Assembly: GCF_022429625.1 (NCBI RefSeq)
Contig: NZ_CP092483.1
Coordinates: 4,291,241 to 4,355,240 of the forward strand
Source of the DNA: Devosia lacusdianchii
GTDB taxonomy: Bacteria > Pseudomonadota > Alphaproteobacteria > Rhizobiales > Devosiaceae
Length of the DNA stretch: 64,000 nucleotides
Reading direction: 5' to 3'
Shown here: in pieces, positions 1-9,803 of the stretch
Numbering within the stretch: the stretch's first letter is position 1
Layout: each line of letters begins with the position of its first letter
Notes under the pieces: model-generated
Seen by the model: the letters and a program-made list of their open reading frames with translations, nothing else
Database searches by the model: none
What the model was told of the DNA's origin: nothing
Program-made: the position numbers and the translations under genes

Positions 1-1
1 C

Positions 2-361
2 ACATTGGCCTTCTACCAGATCCTGAAGAATGGCGGCCTCGGCAAGGGCGGCTTCAACTTCGACGCCAAGGTGCGCCGCCAGTCCATCGATCCGGCGGAC
101 CTGCTGCATGGTCATATCGGCGGCCTCGACGTGCTGGCCCGCTCGCTCAAGGCGGCGCAGGCCATTATCGATGACGGCACCTATGACCAGGTCGTCGAGG
201 CCCGTTACGCCGGCTGGAAGGAACAAGGCGCCCAGGCCATGCTCAATGGCCAGCGCTCCCTGGCCGAAATCGCTGCCTGGGTGGAAGCCGAGAACATCAA
301 CCCGCAGCCTCGCTCGGGCCAGCAGGAATATCTCGAAAACCTGATCAACCGCTTCGTCTAG
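2..361 (+). CDS. xylA: Xylose isomerase, C-terminal part (5' end outside window)
   Basis: This is the last 119 codons of xylose isomerase, which interconverts D-xylose and D-xylulose in the cytoplasm. The reading frame is open to the window edge, so the gene begins upstream and the TTG at position 5 is an internal Leu codon, not a start. The stretch GGFNFDAKVRRQS, followed by DLLHGHIGGLDVLAR, is the characteristic C-terminal signature of the family. The rest (a helical tail ending LENLINRF) also fits. No xylose kinase or regulator is visible because the operon lies to the left. A hairpin follows 28 bases after the stop. Confidence 0.93.
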   Translation, partial: TLAFYQILKNGGLGKGGFNFDAKVRRQSIDPADLLHGHIGGLDVLARSLKAAQAIIDDGTYDQVVEARYAGWKEQGAQAMLNGQRSLAEIAAWVEAENINPQPRSGQQEYLENLINRFV

Positions 362-388
362 GCGCGCCGTCGCGTCATCACAAACCGC

Positions 389-421
389 AGATGAGGGGCG
401 ACAATCGGTCGCACCTCATCT
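389..421 (+). terminator. Hairpin after xylA, probable transcription terminator
   Basis: A 14-bp inverted repeat with one mismatch (389-402 pairs with 408-421) encloses a 5-base loop. There is no T tract after it, so it may be a Rho-independent terminator of the weak alphaproteobacterial type or only a 3'-end stabilising structure. Confidence 0.5.
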
Positions 422-515
422 AAACTGTCCTCGTTACGGGTCGCGGGTTCGCGGGAACGTGACGGGGGCAGCGTTCTACCGCCTGGCGACCTCCCAGTAT
501 GGAGGACGCATCATT

Positions 516-1331
516 ATGGCCAACTTCCACGTCATCTCCGGCACGGGCGACAAGCTCGATCTGCCGATCATCCGAACCATCACCATTGCCGATCTGTTCG
601 ACGCGCTCAGGCGCGGCGCGGCCGACTTCTGGGAAAAGCCCAGCCATTACGTCATGCTGGTGCTGATCTATCCCATTGTCGGCATTGTGCTGACCGTCTG
701 GATGAACGGCTACCAGACCTGGCCGCTGCTCTATCCGCTGGTGGGCGGCTTCGCCCTGATTGGTCCCTTTGCCGCCATCGGCCTCTATGAAATCAGCCGC
801 CGCCGCGAGGCTGGCGAGGATACGTCCTGGAGCCATGCCTTCGAGGTGCTGCGATCGCCCGCCATCGGCTCGATCGCCGCGCTCGCCGTCATGCTGCTGG
901 TGATCTTTACGCTCTGGCTCACGGCCGCGCAGGCGCTCTATGAGAGCCTCTTCGGCTCGTCACCGCCGCAATCATTGGGCGGCCTGCTGACCCAGGTCTT
1001 CACCGAGCCGGGCGGCTGGACGCTGCTGATAACAGGCAATCTGCTCGGCGCCATATTCGCCATCGTCACCCTCTGCACCACGGTCATCGCCTTCCCGCTG
1101 CTGCTCGATCGCGACGTAGGTGCCTTTGTAGCGGTGGAGACCTCGTTCCGCGCGGTGATGAAAAACCCGGTCCCCTTGATGGCCTGGGGTGTCATCGTCG
1201 GCGCCGGCCTGTTCGTAGGGGCCTTGCCGCTCTTCGTTGGCCTCGCCATCGTCATCCCGATCTTCGGCCACGCCACCTGGCACCTCTATCGCAAGCTGAT
1301 CGAACCGGCTTCGGCGATCAGGGGCATGTAG
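516..1331 (+). CDS. DUF2189 family integral membrane protein
   Basis: This is a 271-residue membrane protein of the DUF2189 family, whose function is unknown. The N-terminus (LPIIRTITIADLFDALRRG) is the soluble family signature. It is followed by about six hydrophobic segments with short loops, ending in GHATWHLYRKLIEP, which is typical of the family. I chose the ATG at 516 because GGAGGA lies ten bases upstream; an in-frame GTG at 459 would add 19 unconvincing residues. It stands alone between xylA and mutS, with hairpins on both sides. Confidence 0.85.
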   Translation: MANFHVISGTGDKLDLPIIRTITIADLFDALRRGAADFWEKPSHYVMLVLIYPIVGIVLTVWMNGYQTWPLLYPLVGGFALIGPFAAIGLYEISRRREAGEDTSWSHAFEVLRSPAIGSIAALAVMLLVIFTLWLTAAQALYESLFGSSPPQSLGGLLTQVFTEPGGWTLLITGNLLGAIFAIVTLCTTVIAFPLLLDRDVGAFVAVETSFRAVMKNPVPLMAWGVIVGAGLFVGALPLFVGLAIVIPIFGHATWHLYRKLIEPASAIRGM

Positions 1332-1354
1332 CCGGCGCACCGGACGCACCAAAA

Positions 1355-1377
1355 ACCCTCGGGTCAAGCCCGAGGGT
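1355..1377. repeat. REP-like perfect hairpin between DUF2189 gene and mutS
   Basis: A perfect 9-bp inverted repeat (1355-1363 with 1369-1377, loop TCAAG) is flanked by an A run on the left. The CCCTCGGG-TCAAG-CCCGAGGG form matches a hairpin type scattered through intergenic regions of many alphaproteobacteria. It may also end transcription of the upstream gene. Confidence 0.55.
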
Positions 1378-1475
1378 GACGAACTGTGGATGCGGGGCGA
1401 ACGGGCCTCGCGCCTGTTGGATTTCCACCCCAAACCCCCTAAGGTCGCCGCTCCCTTGCGAGACCTGTTTGCCTG

Positions 1476-4169
1476 ATGCACATAACGCCAATCGAACCCG
1501 CGCTCACGCCGATGATGGCGCAGTATTTCGAGATCAAGGCGGTCAATCCGGGCTATCTGCTGTTCTATCGCATGGGCGATTTCTACGAGCTGTTCTTCGA
1601 GGACGCCGAGATCGCTAGCGCCGCCCTCGGCATTGTCCTCACCAAACGCGGCAAGCATCTGGGCCAGGACATCCAGATGTGCGGCGTGCCGATCCATGCC
1701 GCCAACGACTACCTCAACAAGCTGATCAAGCTGGGCCACCGCGTCGCCATCTGCGAACAGGTGGAAGACCCCAAGGAAGCCAAGAAGCGCGGCGCCAAAT
1801 CCGTGGTCAAGCGCGACGTGGTACGGCTGATCACCGCGGGCACCCTGACCGAGGATGACCACCTCGACGCGCGGGCCTCCAACTTCCTCGCCGCCCTGTC
1901 GATGGTTCGTCACGGCGAAACCGATTTCGCTTTGGCCTGGGCCGATGTGTCGACTGGCGAAACCTTCACCGCCGATCTTGCTGCCGAACAGCTTCAGGAC
2001 GAACTCGCCCGCATCGATCCGGCCGAGCTGCTGCTGACCGAGGCGACGCGCGCTACGCTGATCGAGCGGCATTTGTTTGCGCCGAACTTGGTCGGCATTG
2101 CCCATGCCGCCCCCTCAGAGAGCTTCGATAGCGAAGCCGCCACCGCCGCGCTGCGCGCCGCCTTCCCCGGTGGCGCCTTCGATCCCACTGCCTTGTCACG
2201 CGCCTCGCGCGCGGCCCTAGGGGCCATCGTCGCCTATGTCAGCGAAAGCCAGAAGGGTGTCGGCGTCGCCCTGCGGGCGCCGCAGCCCGATACCGCAACA
2301 CGCCATCTCGCTATCGACGCGGCCACGCGCGCCTCGCTCGAGCTGCACCAGACCCAGCGCGGCCAGGTCAGGGGTTCGCTGCGCCAGGTGATCGATCTCA
2401 CCGTCACCGCCCCCGGCTCCCGCCTGCTCTCGGCGCGGCTGGCGGCGCCCTTGGCCGACGCCACCGCGATTAACCAGCGGCTCGACGCGGTGGGCCTCCT
2501 CGCCAACGACACCATGCTGTCAGGCCGCCTGCGCGCCGATCTCAAAGCCGTGCCCGATCTCGCCCGTGCCCTCACCCGGCTGGCCCTGGACCGTGGCGGT
2601 CCACGCGACTTGGCGGCGATTGGCAAGGCGGTGAGTGCCGCCTCCGCACTGGCGGCGCATTTTGTCCGCATCGAAGACGCACCCGCCGTGCTTGCCCGGC
2701 TTGCCACAATTCTCGCGGCAGCACCCCTGCCCCTCGCCTCCGAACTGGCTCTGGCCCTCGATGACGACCTGCCGCTGCTCAGCCGCGACGGCGGCTTCGT
2801 GCGCAAGGGCTATGACGGTTCCCTCGACAATGAGCGGGCGCTGGCCAGCGAAACCCGTGCCGTGGTCGCCGCCCTCCAGGCCCGGCTGATCGAGGAGACC
2901 GACGTCCGTTCACTGAAAATCCGGCACAATGGCGTGCTCGGTTATTTCGTCGAGGTCCCGGCCGGGCATGGGACCAAGCTGCTCGAAGAACCGCATCGGC
3001 AGACCTTCATCCACCGCCAGACGCTGGCCAATGCCATGCGCTTCACCACCACGGAGTTGGCCGAGCTCGAAGGCCGTATTGCCCGGGCCCATGAGGCAGC
3101 GCTCGAAATCGAGCTCAAGGTGTTTTCGAGCCTCCGCTATGATGTGTTGAGCCGCACCGATGCCCTGCGCGATCTGGCTGACGCCCTGGCCGAACTCGAT
3201 GTCACCACCGCGCTGGCCCATCTGGCTGCCACCCGATCCTATACCCGCCCCGAGATCGACAATTCCCTGGCCTTCGAGATCAAGGGCGGGCGTCACCCGG
3301 TCGTTGAGGACATGGTGATGACTGAGGGCCAGAGCTTCGTCGCCAATGACGCCGACCTCAGCGGCGACGACGCCATTGGTGGCGGGCGGCTGTGGCTGGT
3401 CACCGGCCCGAATATGGGTGGTAAGTCGACCTTCCTGCGCCAGAACGCGCTGATATCAATCCTGGCGCAGATGGGCAGCTTCGTGCCCGCCACTTCGGCC
3501 CATATCGGCGTCATCGACCGGGTGTTTTCCCGCGTCGGTGCCAGCGACGACATTGCCCATGGCCGCTCGACCTTCATGGTGGAGATGGTCGAGACCGCGG
3601 CCATTCTCAATCGCGCCACCCGCCGCTCGCTGGTGGTGCTGGATGAGATCGGCCGTGGCACCGCCACGTTCGATGGCCTCTCCATCGCCTGGGCGGCCGT
3701 CGAGGCCCTGCATGAAACCACCGGCTGTCGCGCTCTCTTCGCCACCCATTTCCATGAGCTGACCAGCCTCGCCAAGACCCTCACCCGCGTCTCAAACGTC
3801 ACCATGAAGGTGCGCGAATGGGAGGGCGAGGTGGTGTTCCTGCACGAAGTAGGCCCCGGCGCCGCCGACCGCTCCTACGGCATTCAGGTGGCGCGGCTGG
3901 CCGGCCTGCCCGAGCCGGTGCTGGCCCGCGCCCGCCAGGTGTTGACGGTGCTCGAGCAACGCTCGGCGGGAACCGCCTCTTCCAGCCAGAAGGCCAGCGT
4001 GCTAGACGATCTGCCACTCTTTGCGCATCAGCCCCCTCCCCGGCCGACGCAGCAAGACCCAGTTCACGCCGCGCTCGACGCTGTCCGACCCGACGAGATG
4101 ACCCCCAAGCAAGCGATCGAAGCGCTCTACGAGTTGAAGAAAATCCGCGATGACGCTCGTCGAAGCTGA
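1476..4169 (+). CDS. mutS: DNA mismatch repair protein MutS
   Basis: MutS recognises mispaired and short looped DNA as a dimer and starts mismatch repair with MutL. The protein has 897 residues, which is normal. Near residues 34-40 is MGDFYELF, containing the Phe-x-Glu pair that inserts at the mismatch. The connector, core and clamp regions follow. The ATPase carries Walker A TGPNMGGKST at about residue 643, then the Walker B region LVVLDEIGRGTATFDG and ATHFHELT. The last 20 bases overlap the start of glnD, so the two genes are probably cotranscribed. No mutL is present in the window. Confidence 0.98.
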   Translation: MHITPIEPALTPMMAQYFEIKAVNPGYLLFYRMGDFYELFFEDAEIASAALGIVLTKRGKHLGQDIQMCGVPIHAANDYLNKLIKLGHRVAICEQVEDPKEAKKRGAKSVVKRDVVRLITAGTLTEDDHLDARASNFLAALSMVRHGETDFALAWADVSTGETFTADLAAEQLQDELARIDPAELLLTEATRATLIERHLFAPNLVGIAHAAPSESFDSEAATAALRAAFPGGAFDPTALSRASRAALGAIVAYVSESQKGVGVALRAPQPDTATRHLAIDAATRASLELHQTQRGQVRGSLRQVIDLTVTAPGSRLLSARLAAPLADATAINQRLDAVGLLANDTMLSGRLRADLKAVPDLARALTRLALDRGGPRDLAAIGKAVSAASALAAHFVRIEDAPAVLARLATILAAAPLPLASELALALDDDLPLLSRDGGFVRKGYDGSLDNERALASETRAVVAALQARLIEETDVRSLKIRHNGVLGYFVEVPAGHGTKLLEEPHRQTFIHRQTLANAMRFTTTELAELEGRIARAHEAALEIELKVFSSLRYDVLSRTDALRDLADALAELDVTTALAHLAATRSYTRPEIDNSLAFEIKGGRHPVVEDMVMTEGQSFVANDADLSGDDAIGGGRLWLVTGPNMGGKSTFLRQNALISILAQMGSFVPATSAHIGVIDRVFSRVGASDDIAHGRSTFMVEMVETAAILNRATRRSLVVLDEIGRGTATFDGLSIAWAAVEALHETTGCRALFATHFHELTSLAKTLTRVSNVTMKVREWEGEVVFLHEVGPGAADRSYGIQVARLAGLPEPVLARARQVLTVLEQRSAGTASSSQKASVLDDLPLFAHQPPPRPTQQDPVHAALDAVRPDEMTPKQAIEALYELKKIRDDARRS

Positions 4170-6945
4170 CGCCAAACCGCGAAAGCCGCTCTTCGTCCTC
4201 AAATCCGCCGAAACCCTCCTGGGTGAACTGGATGCGGCGATCGGCGAAGAAGCGCCCAAATCCAGCGCTGCCCGCGCCCTGGTGCTGGCCCATATGCGCA
4301 AGACCTTGGCCGAAGCCCGCAAGAGCGCCGAGGCCGAGTTGCTGGCGTCAGGCAAGGGCACCCGCTGCGCGCAGAACCTGTCCAATGCCCAGGACGAGAT
4401 CATCGCCGCGGTGCATCTGTTTGCTGTCAGGCGCGTCTATCCCGTCGACAATCCCTCCGGCGCCGAGGCCATCGCGCTGTCCGCCGTGGGCGGATATGGC
4501 CGCGGCACGCTGGCACCAGGCTCCGACATCGATCTGCTCTTCATCCTGCCCTACAAGCAGACGCCCTGGGGTGAGCAGGTCACCGAGTATATCCTCTATA
4601 TGCTGTGGGACCTCGGCCAGAAGGTCGGCCATGCCGTGCGCTCGGTGGATGAATGCATCCGCATGGCCCGCGCCGACATGACCGTGCGCACCGCCACGCT
4701 CGAAGCCCGCTTCCTCACCGGCGACAAGGCGCTGTTCGAGTCTCTGGTCAAGCGCTTCGAAACCGAAATCATGCCCAAGACGGGGCCTGAATTCATCGCC
4801 GCCAAGATGGCCGAGCGTGACGAACGCCATAAGCTCATGGGCAATACCCGCTATGTGGTCGAGCCCAATATCAAGGACGGCAAGGGCGGCCTGCGCGACC
4901 TCAATACGCTGTTCTGGATCGGCAAGTACTTCTACCAGGTCAAGACATCACATGAGCTGGTCGGCAAGGGCGTGCTGAGCGCCTCGGAATACCGCCTGTT
5001 CTCGCGCGCCGAAGACTTCCTCTGGGCCGTACGCTGCCACCTGCATTTCGTTACCGGCCGCGCCGAGGAAAAGCTGACCTTCGACGTGCAGCCCGAACTG
5101 GCTGAACGCATGGGCTATGCCCAGCGCATCGGCATGCTGGGGGTCGAGCGCTTCATGAAGCGCTATTTCCTTGTCGCCAAGGATGTCGGCGACCTCACCC
5201 GCATCATCTGCGCCAGCCTCGAATTCAACCACGCCAAGGACATGGATATCGTTGGCCGCGTGCTGGCGCCGTTCCGTTCGGGCAAGTCCAGGATCAAGGG
5301 TGAGACCGATTTCGTGCTCGATACCGGCCGGCTCAACATCGCGGCGCCGGATGTGTTCGAGCGGGACCCCGTCAATCTCATCCGCATGTTCCTCGTGGCC
5401 GGCCGCGAACAGCTTTTGTTCCATCCCGATGCCATCAAGCACATCACCCGCTCGCTGGGGCTGATCGACAACAAGCTCAGGGCCGACGCCAAGGCCAACG
5501 AGCATTTCCTGACTATTCTCACCGCGCCGGAATCGGTGGAACGCATCCTGCGCCAGATGAACGAGAGCGGCGTGCTCGGCAAGTTCGTGCCCGATTTCGG
5601 CAAGATCGTCGCGCTGATGCAGTTCAACATGTACCACCACTATACGGTGGACGAGCACCTGATCCGCTCGGTCGGCGTCATGGCCGATATCGCCAATGGC
5701 GGCCTGCGCGACCAGCTGCCTCTGACCCACGAATTGCTGCCGCAGCTCAACGATACCCGCCTGCTCTACGTGGCGCTGTTCCTGCACGACATTGCCAAGG
5801 GCCGCCCGGAGGATCACTCCATTGCCGGCGCCCGCATCGCGCGAAAGCTCTGCCCTCGCTTCGGCCTCTCCGCCGCCGAAACCGACACCGTCGCCTGGCT
5901 GATCCAATATCATCTGCTGATGAGCGAAATCGCCCAGGCCCGCGATATCCAGGACCCCGAGACGGCCAAGGCTTTTGCCGATGTGGTGCAATCGCCGCAA
6001 CGGCTGGCGCTGCTGATGATCCTGACTGCCTGCGATATCCGCGCCGTTGGCCCTGGTGTGTGGACAGGCTGGAAGGGCTCGTTGCTGCGCGCCCTCTACT
6101 ACGCCACCGAGCCGCTGCTCTCAGGTGGCCACAGCCAGGTCACCCAGTCCGACCGCATCGATTCCGCCAAGCGCCAGCTCGCCCAGGCGCTCGAAGCCTG
6201 GCCCCCGGCCGATGTCGAAACCTATACCGCCCGCCATTACGACCATTACTGGCTGCGCGCCGAGCCCGAACTGCAGGTCGAACACGCCCGCATGATCCGC
6301 CAGGCCGATATGGCTGGCGAGAGTTTTGCCGGTTCGATCCGCGTCAAGGCTTTCGAAGGCATTACCGAGGTCTCGTTCTACACCCCGGACCATCCTCGGC
6401 TGCTGTCGCTGATCGCCGGCGCCTGCACCATGCAAGACGCATCCATCATCGGCGCGCAGATCTTCTCGACCCGCGATGGCCACGCGCTCGATACCTTCCG
6501 CCTGCGCCGCAGCTTCACCTCGGACGAAGACGAAAAGGTCCGCGCCACCCGCATCATCGATACGGTCAAGCAGCTGCTGCAGGGCAAGCGCACCATCCTC
6601 ATCGATCTGGGCAAGGAAAGCCGCCACAACAAGCGCCTAAAGCCCTTTGCGCTGCCCGCCGAGGTGGCAGTGTCCAATGCCTTGTCGGAAAAATTCACCG
6701 TCATCGAGGTATCAGGCCTCGATCGCATGGGCCTCCTGCATTCGCTGACCCACCAGATTTCCGACCTCAACCTCACCATCGGCTCGGCCCATATCGGCAC
6801 CTATGGCGAAAAGGCCGTCGACGTCTTCTACGTCACCGACCTGACCGGCCAGAAAATCATGAGCAAACCGCGTCAGCGTAAGATTCATGATGCGCTGATG
6901 GGTGTGTTCCACCCGCGCGCCGAGGCGAAGGTGGCGAATGGCTAG
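4150..6945 (+). CDS. glnD: PII uridylyltransferase / uridylyl-removing enzyme GlnD
   Basis: This bifunctional nitrogen sensor adds UMP to PII proteins when glutamine is low and removes it when glutamine is high. Its 931 residues hold all the expected parts. The nucleotidyltransferase motif GGYGRGTLAPGSDIDLLF lies near residue 113, the HD hydrolase motif HDIAKGRPEDHS near residue 545, and there are two C-terminal ACT domains (about 740-815 and 850-930) for glutamine sensing. The ATG at 4150 overlaps mutS. The mutS-glnD-murJ order is common in Rhizobiales. glnB is not in the window. Confidence 0.98.
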   Translation: MTLVEADAKPRKPLFVLKSAETLLGELDAAIGEEAPKSSAARALVLAHMRKTLAEARKSAEAELLASGKGTRCAQNLSNAQDEIIAAVHLFAVRRVYPVDNPSGAEAIALSAVGGYGRGTLAPGSDIDLLFILPYKQTPWGEQVTEYILYMLWDLGQKVGHAVRSVDECIRMARADMTVRTATLEARFLTGDKALFESLVKRFETEIMPKTGPEFIAAKMAERDERHKLMGNTRYVVEPNIKDGKGGLRDLNTLFWIGKYFYQVKTSHELVGKGVLSASEYRLFSRAEDFLWAVRCHLHFVTGRAEEKLTFDVQPELAERMGYAQRIGMLGVERFMKRYFLVAKDVGDLTRIICASLEFNHAKDMDIVGRVLAPFRSGKSRIKGETDFVLDTGRLNIAAPDVFERDPVNLIRMFLVAGREQLLFHPDAIKHITRSLGLIDNKLRADAKANEHFLTILTAPESVERILRQMNESGVLGKFVPDFGKIVALMQFNMYHHYTVDEHLIRSVGVMADIANGGLRDQLPLTHELLPQLNDTRLLYVALFLHDIAKGRPEDHSIAGARIARKLCPRFGLSAAETDTVAWLIQYHLLMSEIAQARDIQDPETAKAFADVVQSPQRLALLMILTACDIRAVGPGVWTGWKGSLLRALYYATEPLLSGGHSQVTQSDRIDSAKRQLAQALEAWPPADVETYTARHYDHYWLRAEPELQVEHARMIRQADMAGESFAGSIRVKAFEGITEVSFYTPDHPRLLSLIAGACTMQDASIIGAQIFSTRDGHALDTFRLRRSFTSDEDEKVRATRIIDTVKQLLQGKRTILIDLGKESRHNKRLKPFALPAEVAVSNALSEKFTVIEVSGLDRMGLLHSLTHQISDLNLTIGSAHIGTYGEKAVDVFYVTDLTGQKIMSKPRQRKIHDALMGVFHPRAEAKVANG

Positions 6946-6965
6946 TCAGGGGGCGTCGCCCCACA

Positions 6966-7100
6966 CTTCACCTCTCCCTTTGGGGGAGAGGTCGACGGCG
7001 AAGCCGGCGGGTGAGGGGGCCTTCCCCTCGCACCATGGCCAGAAAAGGCCCCCTCACCCGGCCCTGCGGGCCGACCTCTCCCCCAGAGGGAGAGGTGAAG
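6966..7100. repeat. Paired REP (BIME-like) palindromic element, copy 1
   Basis: This 135-bp element fills the glnD-murJ gap. The outer arms are perfect over 13 bp (6966-6978 with 7088-7100) and the inner arms are perfect over 15 bp (7009-7023 with 7045-7059). Each half also folds by itself (CTCTCCC with GGGAGAG). It is related to the elements at 42614-42745 and 37979-38116. It ends 7 bases before murJ, so it forms the murJ leader. Confidence 0.85.
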
Positions 7101-7107
7101 AGGTTCC

Positions 7108-8712
7108 ATGAGCCTCTACCGCAACTTCCTCTCGGTCGGCGGCCTCACCCTTGTCTCGCGCGTCGCCGGCTTCGCCCGCGACGCATTGATGGCGGCCGTG
7201 CTCGGTACGGGCCCTGCAGCCGACGCCTTCTTTGCTGCCTTCCGCTTCCCCAACCTGTTTCGCCGCCTCTTCGCCGAAGGCGCCTTCAACACCGCCTTCG
7301 TGCCCATGTTCTCGGGCGCCCTCGAACAGCAGGGCCCCGATGCGGCGCTCGACCTCGCCGCCCGCATCATGAGCTGGCTCGTCGCCATGCTGATCGTGGT
7401 GACCATCCTCGCCGAAATCTTCATGCCGCAAATCATGGTCGCCTTTGTCCCGGGCTTTACCGACGACAAAGCAAAATTCGACCTGACCGTGCTGCTGACG
7501 CGGATCATGTTCCCGTACCTGGCCTGCATGTCGCTGATGGCGGCCTATGGCGCCATCCTCAATTCGCTCGGCCGCTTCTTCGCCGCCGCTTTCGCCCCGG
7601 TCATCCTCAACATCGTCAATATCGCCGCGATGATTCCGCTGGTGACCTTCTGGGTGCAGGATCCGGCCGGGTCAGCCGTCTGGGTTGGCGTCGCCACCAT
7701 GGCGGGCGGCGTGGCGCAGCTCTGGCTGGTCTGGTCCGCCATCAAGCGCGCCGATTTCGTGCCCGAATTCCGCCTGCCGCGCCTCGATCCCGAAGTGCGC
7801 CGCTTCTGGGTACTGGCCATTCCGGCCATCCTCACCGGCGGCATTACCCAGATCAACATCTTCGTCGGCACCATCATCGCCTCGGGCGCCGACAATGCCA
7901 TTTCCATCCTCAATTATGCCGACCGGCTCTATCAGCTGCCCCTCGGCATTATCGGCATCGCCATTGGCACCGTGCTGCTTCCCGAACTATCCAGGCACCT
8001 AAAGGGCTCGCGCGCGGCCGAGGCCCGCGCCACCCAGGACCAGTCGCTCCTGATCGCCATGCTGCTCTCCATGCCGGCGGCAACGGCGCTGATATCAATG
8101 GCTGAGCCCATAGTGCGCGTGCTGTTCGAACGTGGCGCCTTCGATGCGCTGGCGACGACGCAGACCGCGCAAGCGCTGATCGCTTTCTCGACTGGCCTGC
8201 CCGCCTACGTGCTGATCCGCGTGCTGCAGCCGGGCTATTTCGCCCGCGAGGACACGGTGACGCCGACCATCTTCGCCGGCATTTCTGTGGTCGCCAATAT
8301 CGGCCTGTCGCTGCTGCTGTTTCCCACCTATCTGCATGTCGGCATTGCCATCGCCACCTCTGTCTCGTCCTGGCTCAATGCTATCCTGCTGGCGGTTTTC
8401 CTCGCTTTGCGCGGCCATTTCGCGCTGACCCGCGCCGAGTGGATCAAGCATGTGCTGATCCTGCTCAGCAGCGGGGTGATGGGCGGTGCGCTCTACCTCC
8501 TGGCGCAGCGTGGCGCCGCGCACATGACCACGGCGGCTCCCGTTTGGGAGCAGGTCAGTGTACTGGGCGTGCTCGTGGTTTTCGGCATGGTGGTCTATTT
8601 CACCCTGGTCCACATCACCCGCGCCCAGCCGTTGGGCCTGCTGCTGCGGCGGCTACGGCGGAGCAAAACGACTATCAAGGCCCCCGACACCAAACTCGAC
8701 GGTTCCAAATAA
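7108..8712 (+). CDS. murJ: Lipid II flippase MurJ
   Basis: MurJ moves lipid II, the peptidoglycan precursor, across the inner membrane. The 534-residue protein has the roughly 14 hydrophobic segments of the MOP exporter fold. The N-terminal signature SRVAGFARDALMAAVLG, followed by DAFFAAFRFPNLFRRLF, contains the conserved Arg residues needed for transport. ERGAFDALAT in the second half is another family hallmark. It starts seven bases after the REP element. The trpS gene follows in the same direction after 51 bases. Confidence 0.97.
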   Translation: MSLYRNFLSVGGLTLVSRVAGFARDALMAAVLGTGPAADAFFAAFRFPNLFRRLFAEGAFNTAFVPMFSGALEQQGPDAALDLAARIMSWLVAMLIVVTILAEIFMPQIMVAFVPGFTDDKAKFDLTVLLTRIMFPYLACMSLMAAYGAILNSLGRFFAAAFAPVILNIVNIAAMIPLVTFWVQDPAGSAVWVGVATMAGGVAQLWLVWSAIKRADFVPEFRLPRLDPEVRRFWVLAIPAILTGGITQINIFVGTIIASGADNAISILNYADRLYQLPLGIIGIAIGTVLLPELSRHLKGSRAAEARATQDQSLLIAMLLSMPAATALISMAEPIVRVLFERGAFDALATTQTAQALIAFSTGLPAYVLIRVLQPGYFAREDTVTPTIFAGISVVANIGLSLLLFPTYLHVGIAIATSVSSWLNAILLAVFLALRGHFALTRAEWIKHVLILLSSGVMGGALYLLAQRGAAHMTTAAPVWEQVSVLGVLVVFGMVVYFTLVHITRAQPLGLLLRRLRRSKTTIKAPDTKLDGSK

Positions 8713-8748
8713 GCCTTTTCGCTTATAAAGGTTGCCGATCAATACCCA

Positions 8749-8760
8749 ATAAGCGCTTAT
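8749..8760. promoter_or_regulatory. Perfect 12-bp palindrome just before the trpS start
   Basis: ATAAGCGCTTAT is a perfect dyad ending three bases before the trpS ATG. Single copies of its half-site lie at 8709-8714 (ATAAGC, overlapping the murJ stop) and at 8721-8726 (GCTTAT). The position covers the expected ribosome binding site of trpS. It could be an operator or an RNA structure controlling translation; I know no named regulator for it. Confidence 0.4.
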
Positions 8761-8763
8761 ACC

Positions 8764-9795
8764 ATGACCTTCACGCCTCGCATTTTCTCCGGCATCAAGC
8801 CCTCGGGCGACCTGCATCTGGGCAATTACCTCGGCGCTATCCGCCGTTTCGTGCCCCTGCAGGACACGCATGAGACGATCTATTGCGTCGTCGATATGCA
8901 CGCGATCACCGTGTGGCAGGAGCCAGAGGACCTCAAGCGCTGGACCTATGAGATCGCCGCCGCCTATATCGCGGCAGGGCTCGATCCGAAGAAGTCGATC
9001 ATCTTCAACCAGTCGCAGGTGATGGAACATGCCGAGCTGAGCTGGATTTTCAACTGCGTCGCCCGCATGGGCTGGATGGAGCGGATGACCCAGTTCAAGG
9101 ACAAGGCCGGCGAGAACAGCGAGAATGTCTCGCTGGGCCTGTTCGCCTATCCCAGCCTGATGGCGGCCGATATCCTGCTCTACAAGTCCACCGGCGTGCC
9201 TGTCGGCGATGATCAGCGCCAGCATCTGGAGCTGACGCGCGATATCGCCAAGAAGTTCAATCACGACTTCAAAAAGCAGATCAAGGCCGAGGGCCACAAG
9301 GGCGACTTCTTCCCCATCACCGAGACCCTGGCCACCGGCCCGGCCATGCGGGTGAAGTCGCTCAAGGACGGCACCAAGAAGATGAGCAAGTCCGACGCCT
9401 CGGACATGTCGACCATCTACATGATGGATGATGCCGATACGATCGCCAAGAAGATCAAGCGCGCCACCACCGATGCCGATGCCCTTCCCAGCGAGGCCGC
9501 GGGCCTGGCCGGCCGCGCCGAGGCCGAGAACCTGGTCGGCATTTATGCCGCCCTCTCCAATCGTTCGGTTGATGATGTGCTCGGTGAATTCGGCGGCAAG
9601 GGCTGGGGCACCTTCAAGCCCGCTCTGGGCGATCTTGCCGTGTCGGTGCTGTCCCCGATTGCCGAGGAGATGAAGCGGCTGGTGGCCGATCGCGGCGAGA
9701 TGGACACCATTCTGCGCGACGGCGCCGACCGGGCCCGGGTCATCGCTCAGCCCATCATGGCCGATATCCGCAAGATCGTTGGATTCATCCGCTAG
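8764..9795 (+). CDS. trpS: Tryptophan--tRNA ligase
   Basis: This class I aminoacyl-tRNA synthetase charges tRNA-Trp. The HIGH-like motif is in [14 protein letters not shown] near residue 12 and the KMSKS motif in [10 protein letters not shown] near residue 206. Also visible are CVVDMHAIT and the substrate pocket region around [17 protein letters not shown]. The length of 343 residues is normal. The start is the first ATG after murJ. A REP-like hairpin at 9804-9831 separates it from the usp gene. Confidence 0.98.
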   Translation: MTFTPRIFSGIKPSGDLHLGNYLGAIRRFVPLQDTHETIYCVVDMHAITVWQEPEDLKRWTYEIAAAYIAAGLDPKKSIIFNQSQVMEHAELSWIFNCVARMGWMERMTQFKDKAGENSENVSLGLFAYPSLMAADILLYKSTGVPVGDDQRQHLELTRDIAKKFNHDFKKQIKAEGHKGDFFPITETLATGPAMRVKSLKDGTKKMSKSDASDMSTIYMMDDADTIAKKIKRATTDADALPSEAAGLAGRAEAENLVGIYAALSNRSVDDVLGEFGGKGWGTFKPALGDLAVSVLSPIAEEMKRLVADRGEMDTILRDGADRARVIAQPIMADIRKIVGFIR

Positions 9796-9803
9796 GAGCG
9801 CTT

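Noticed and set aside
459..515. Longer DUF2189 protein starting at GTG 459
   Set aside because: A strong GGAGGA site sits just before the ATG at 516, and the extra residues do not resemble the family.
4150..4169. mutS-glnD overlap as a possible frameshift or fusion
   Set aside because: Both proteins are full length with intact ends; this is a normal 20-base overlap of adjacent genes.
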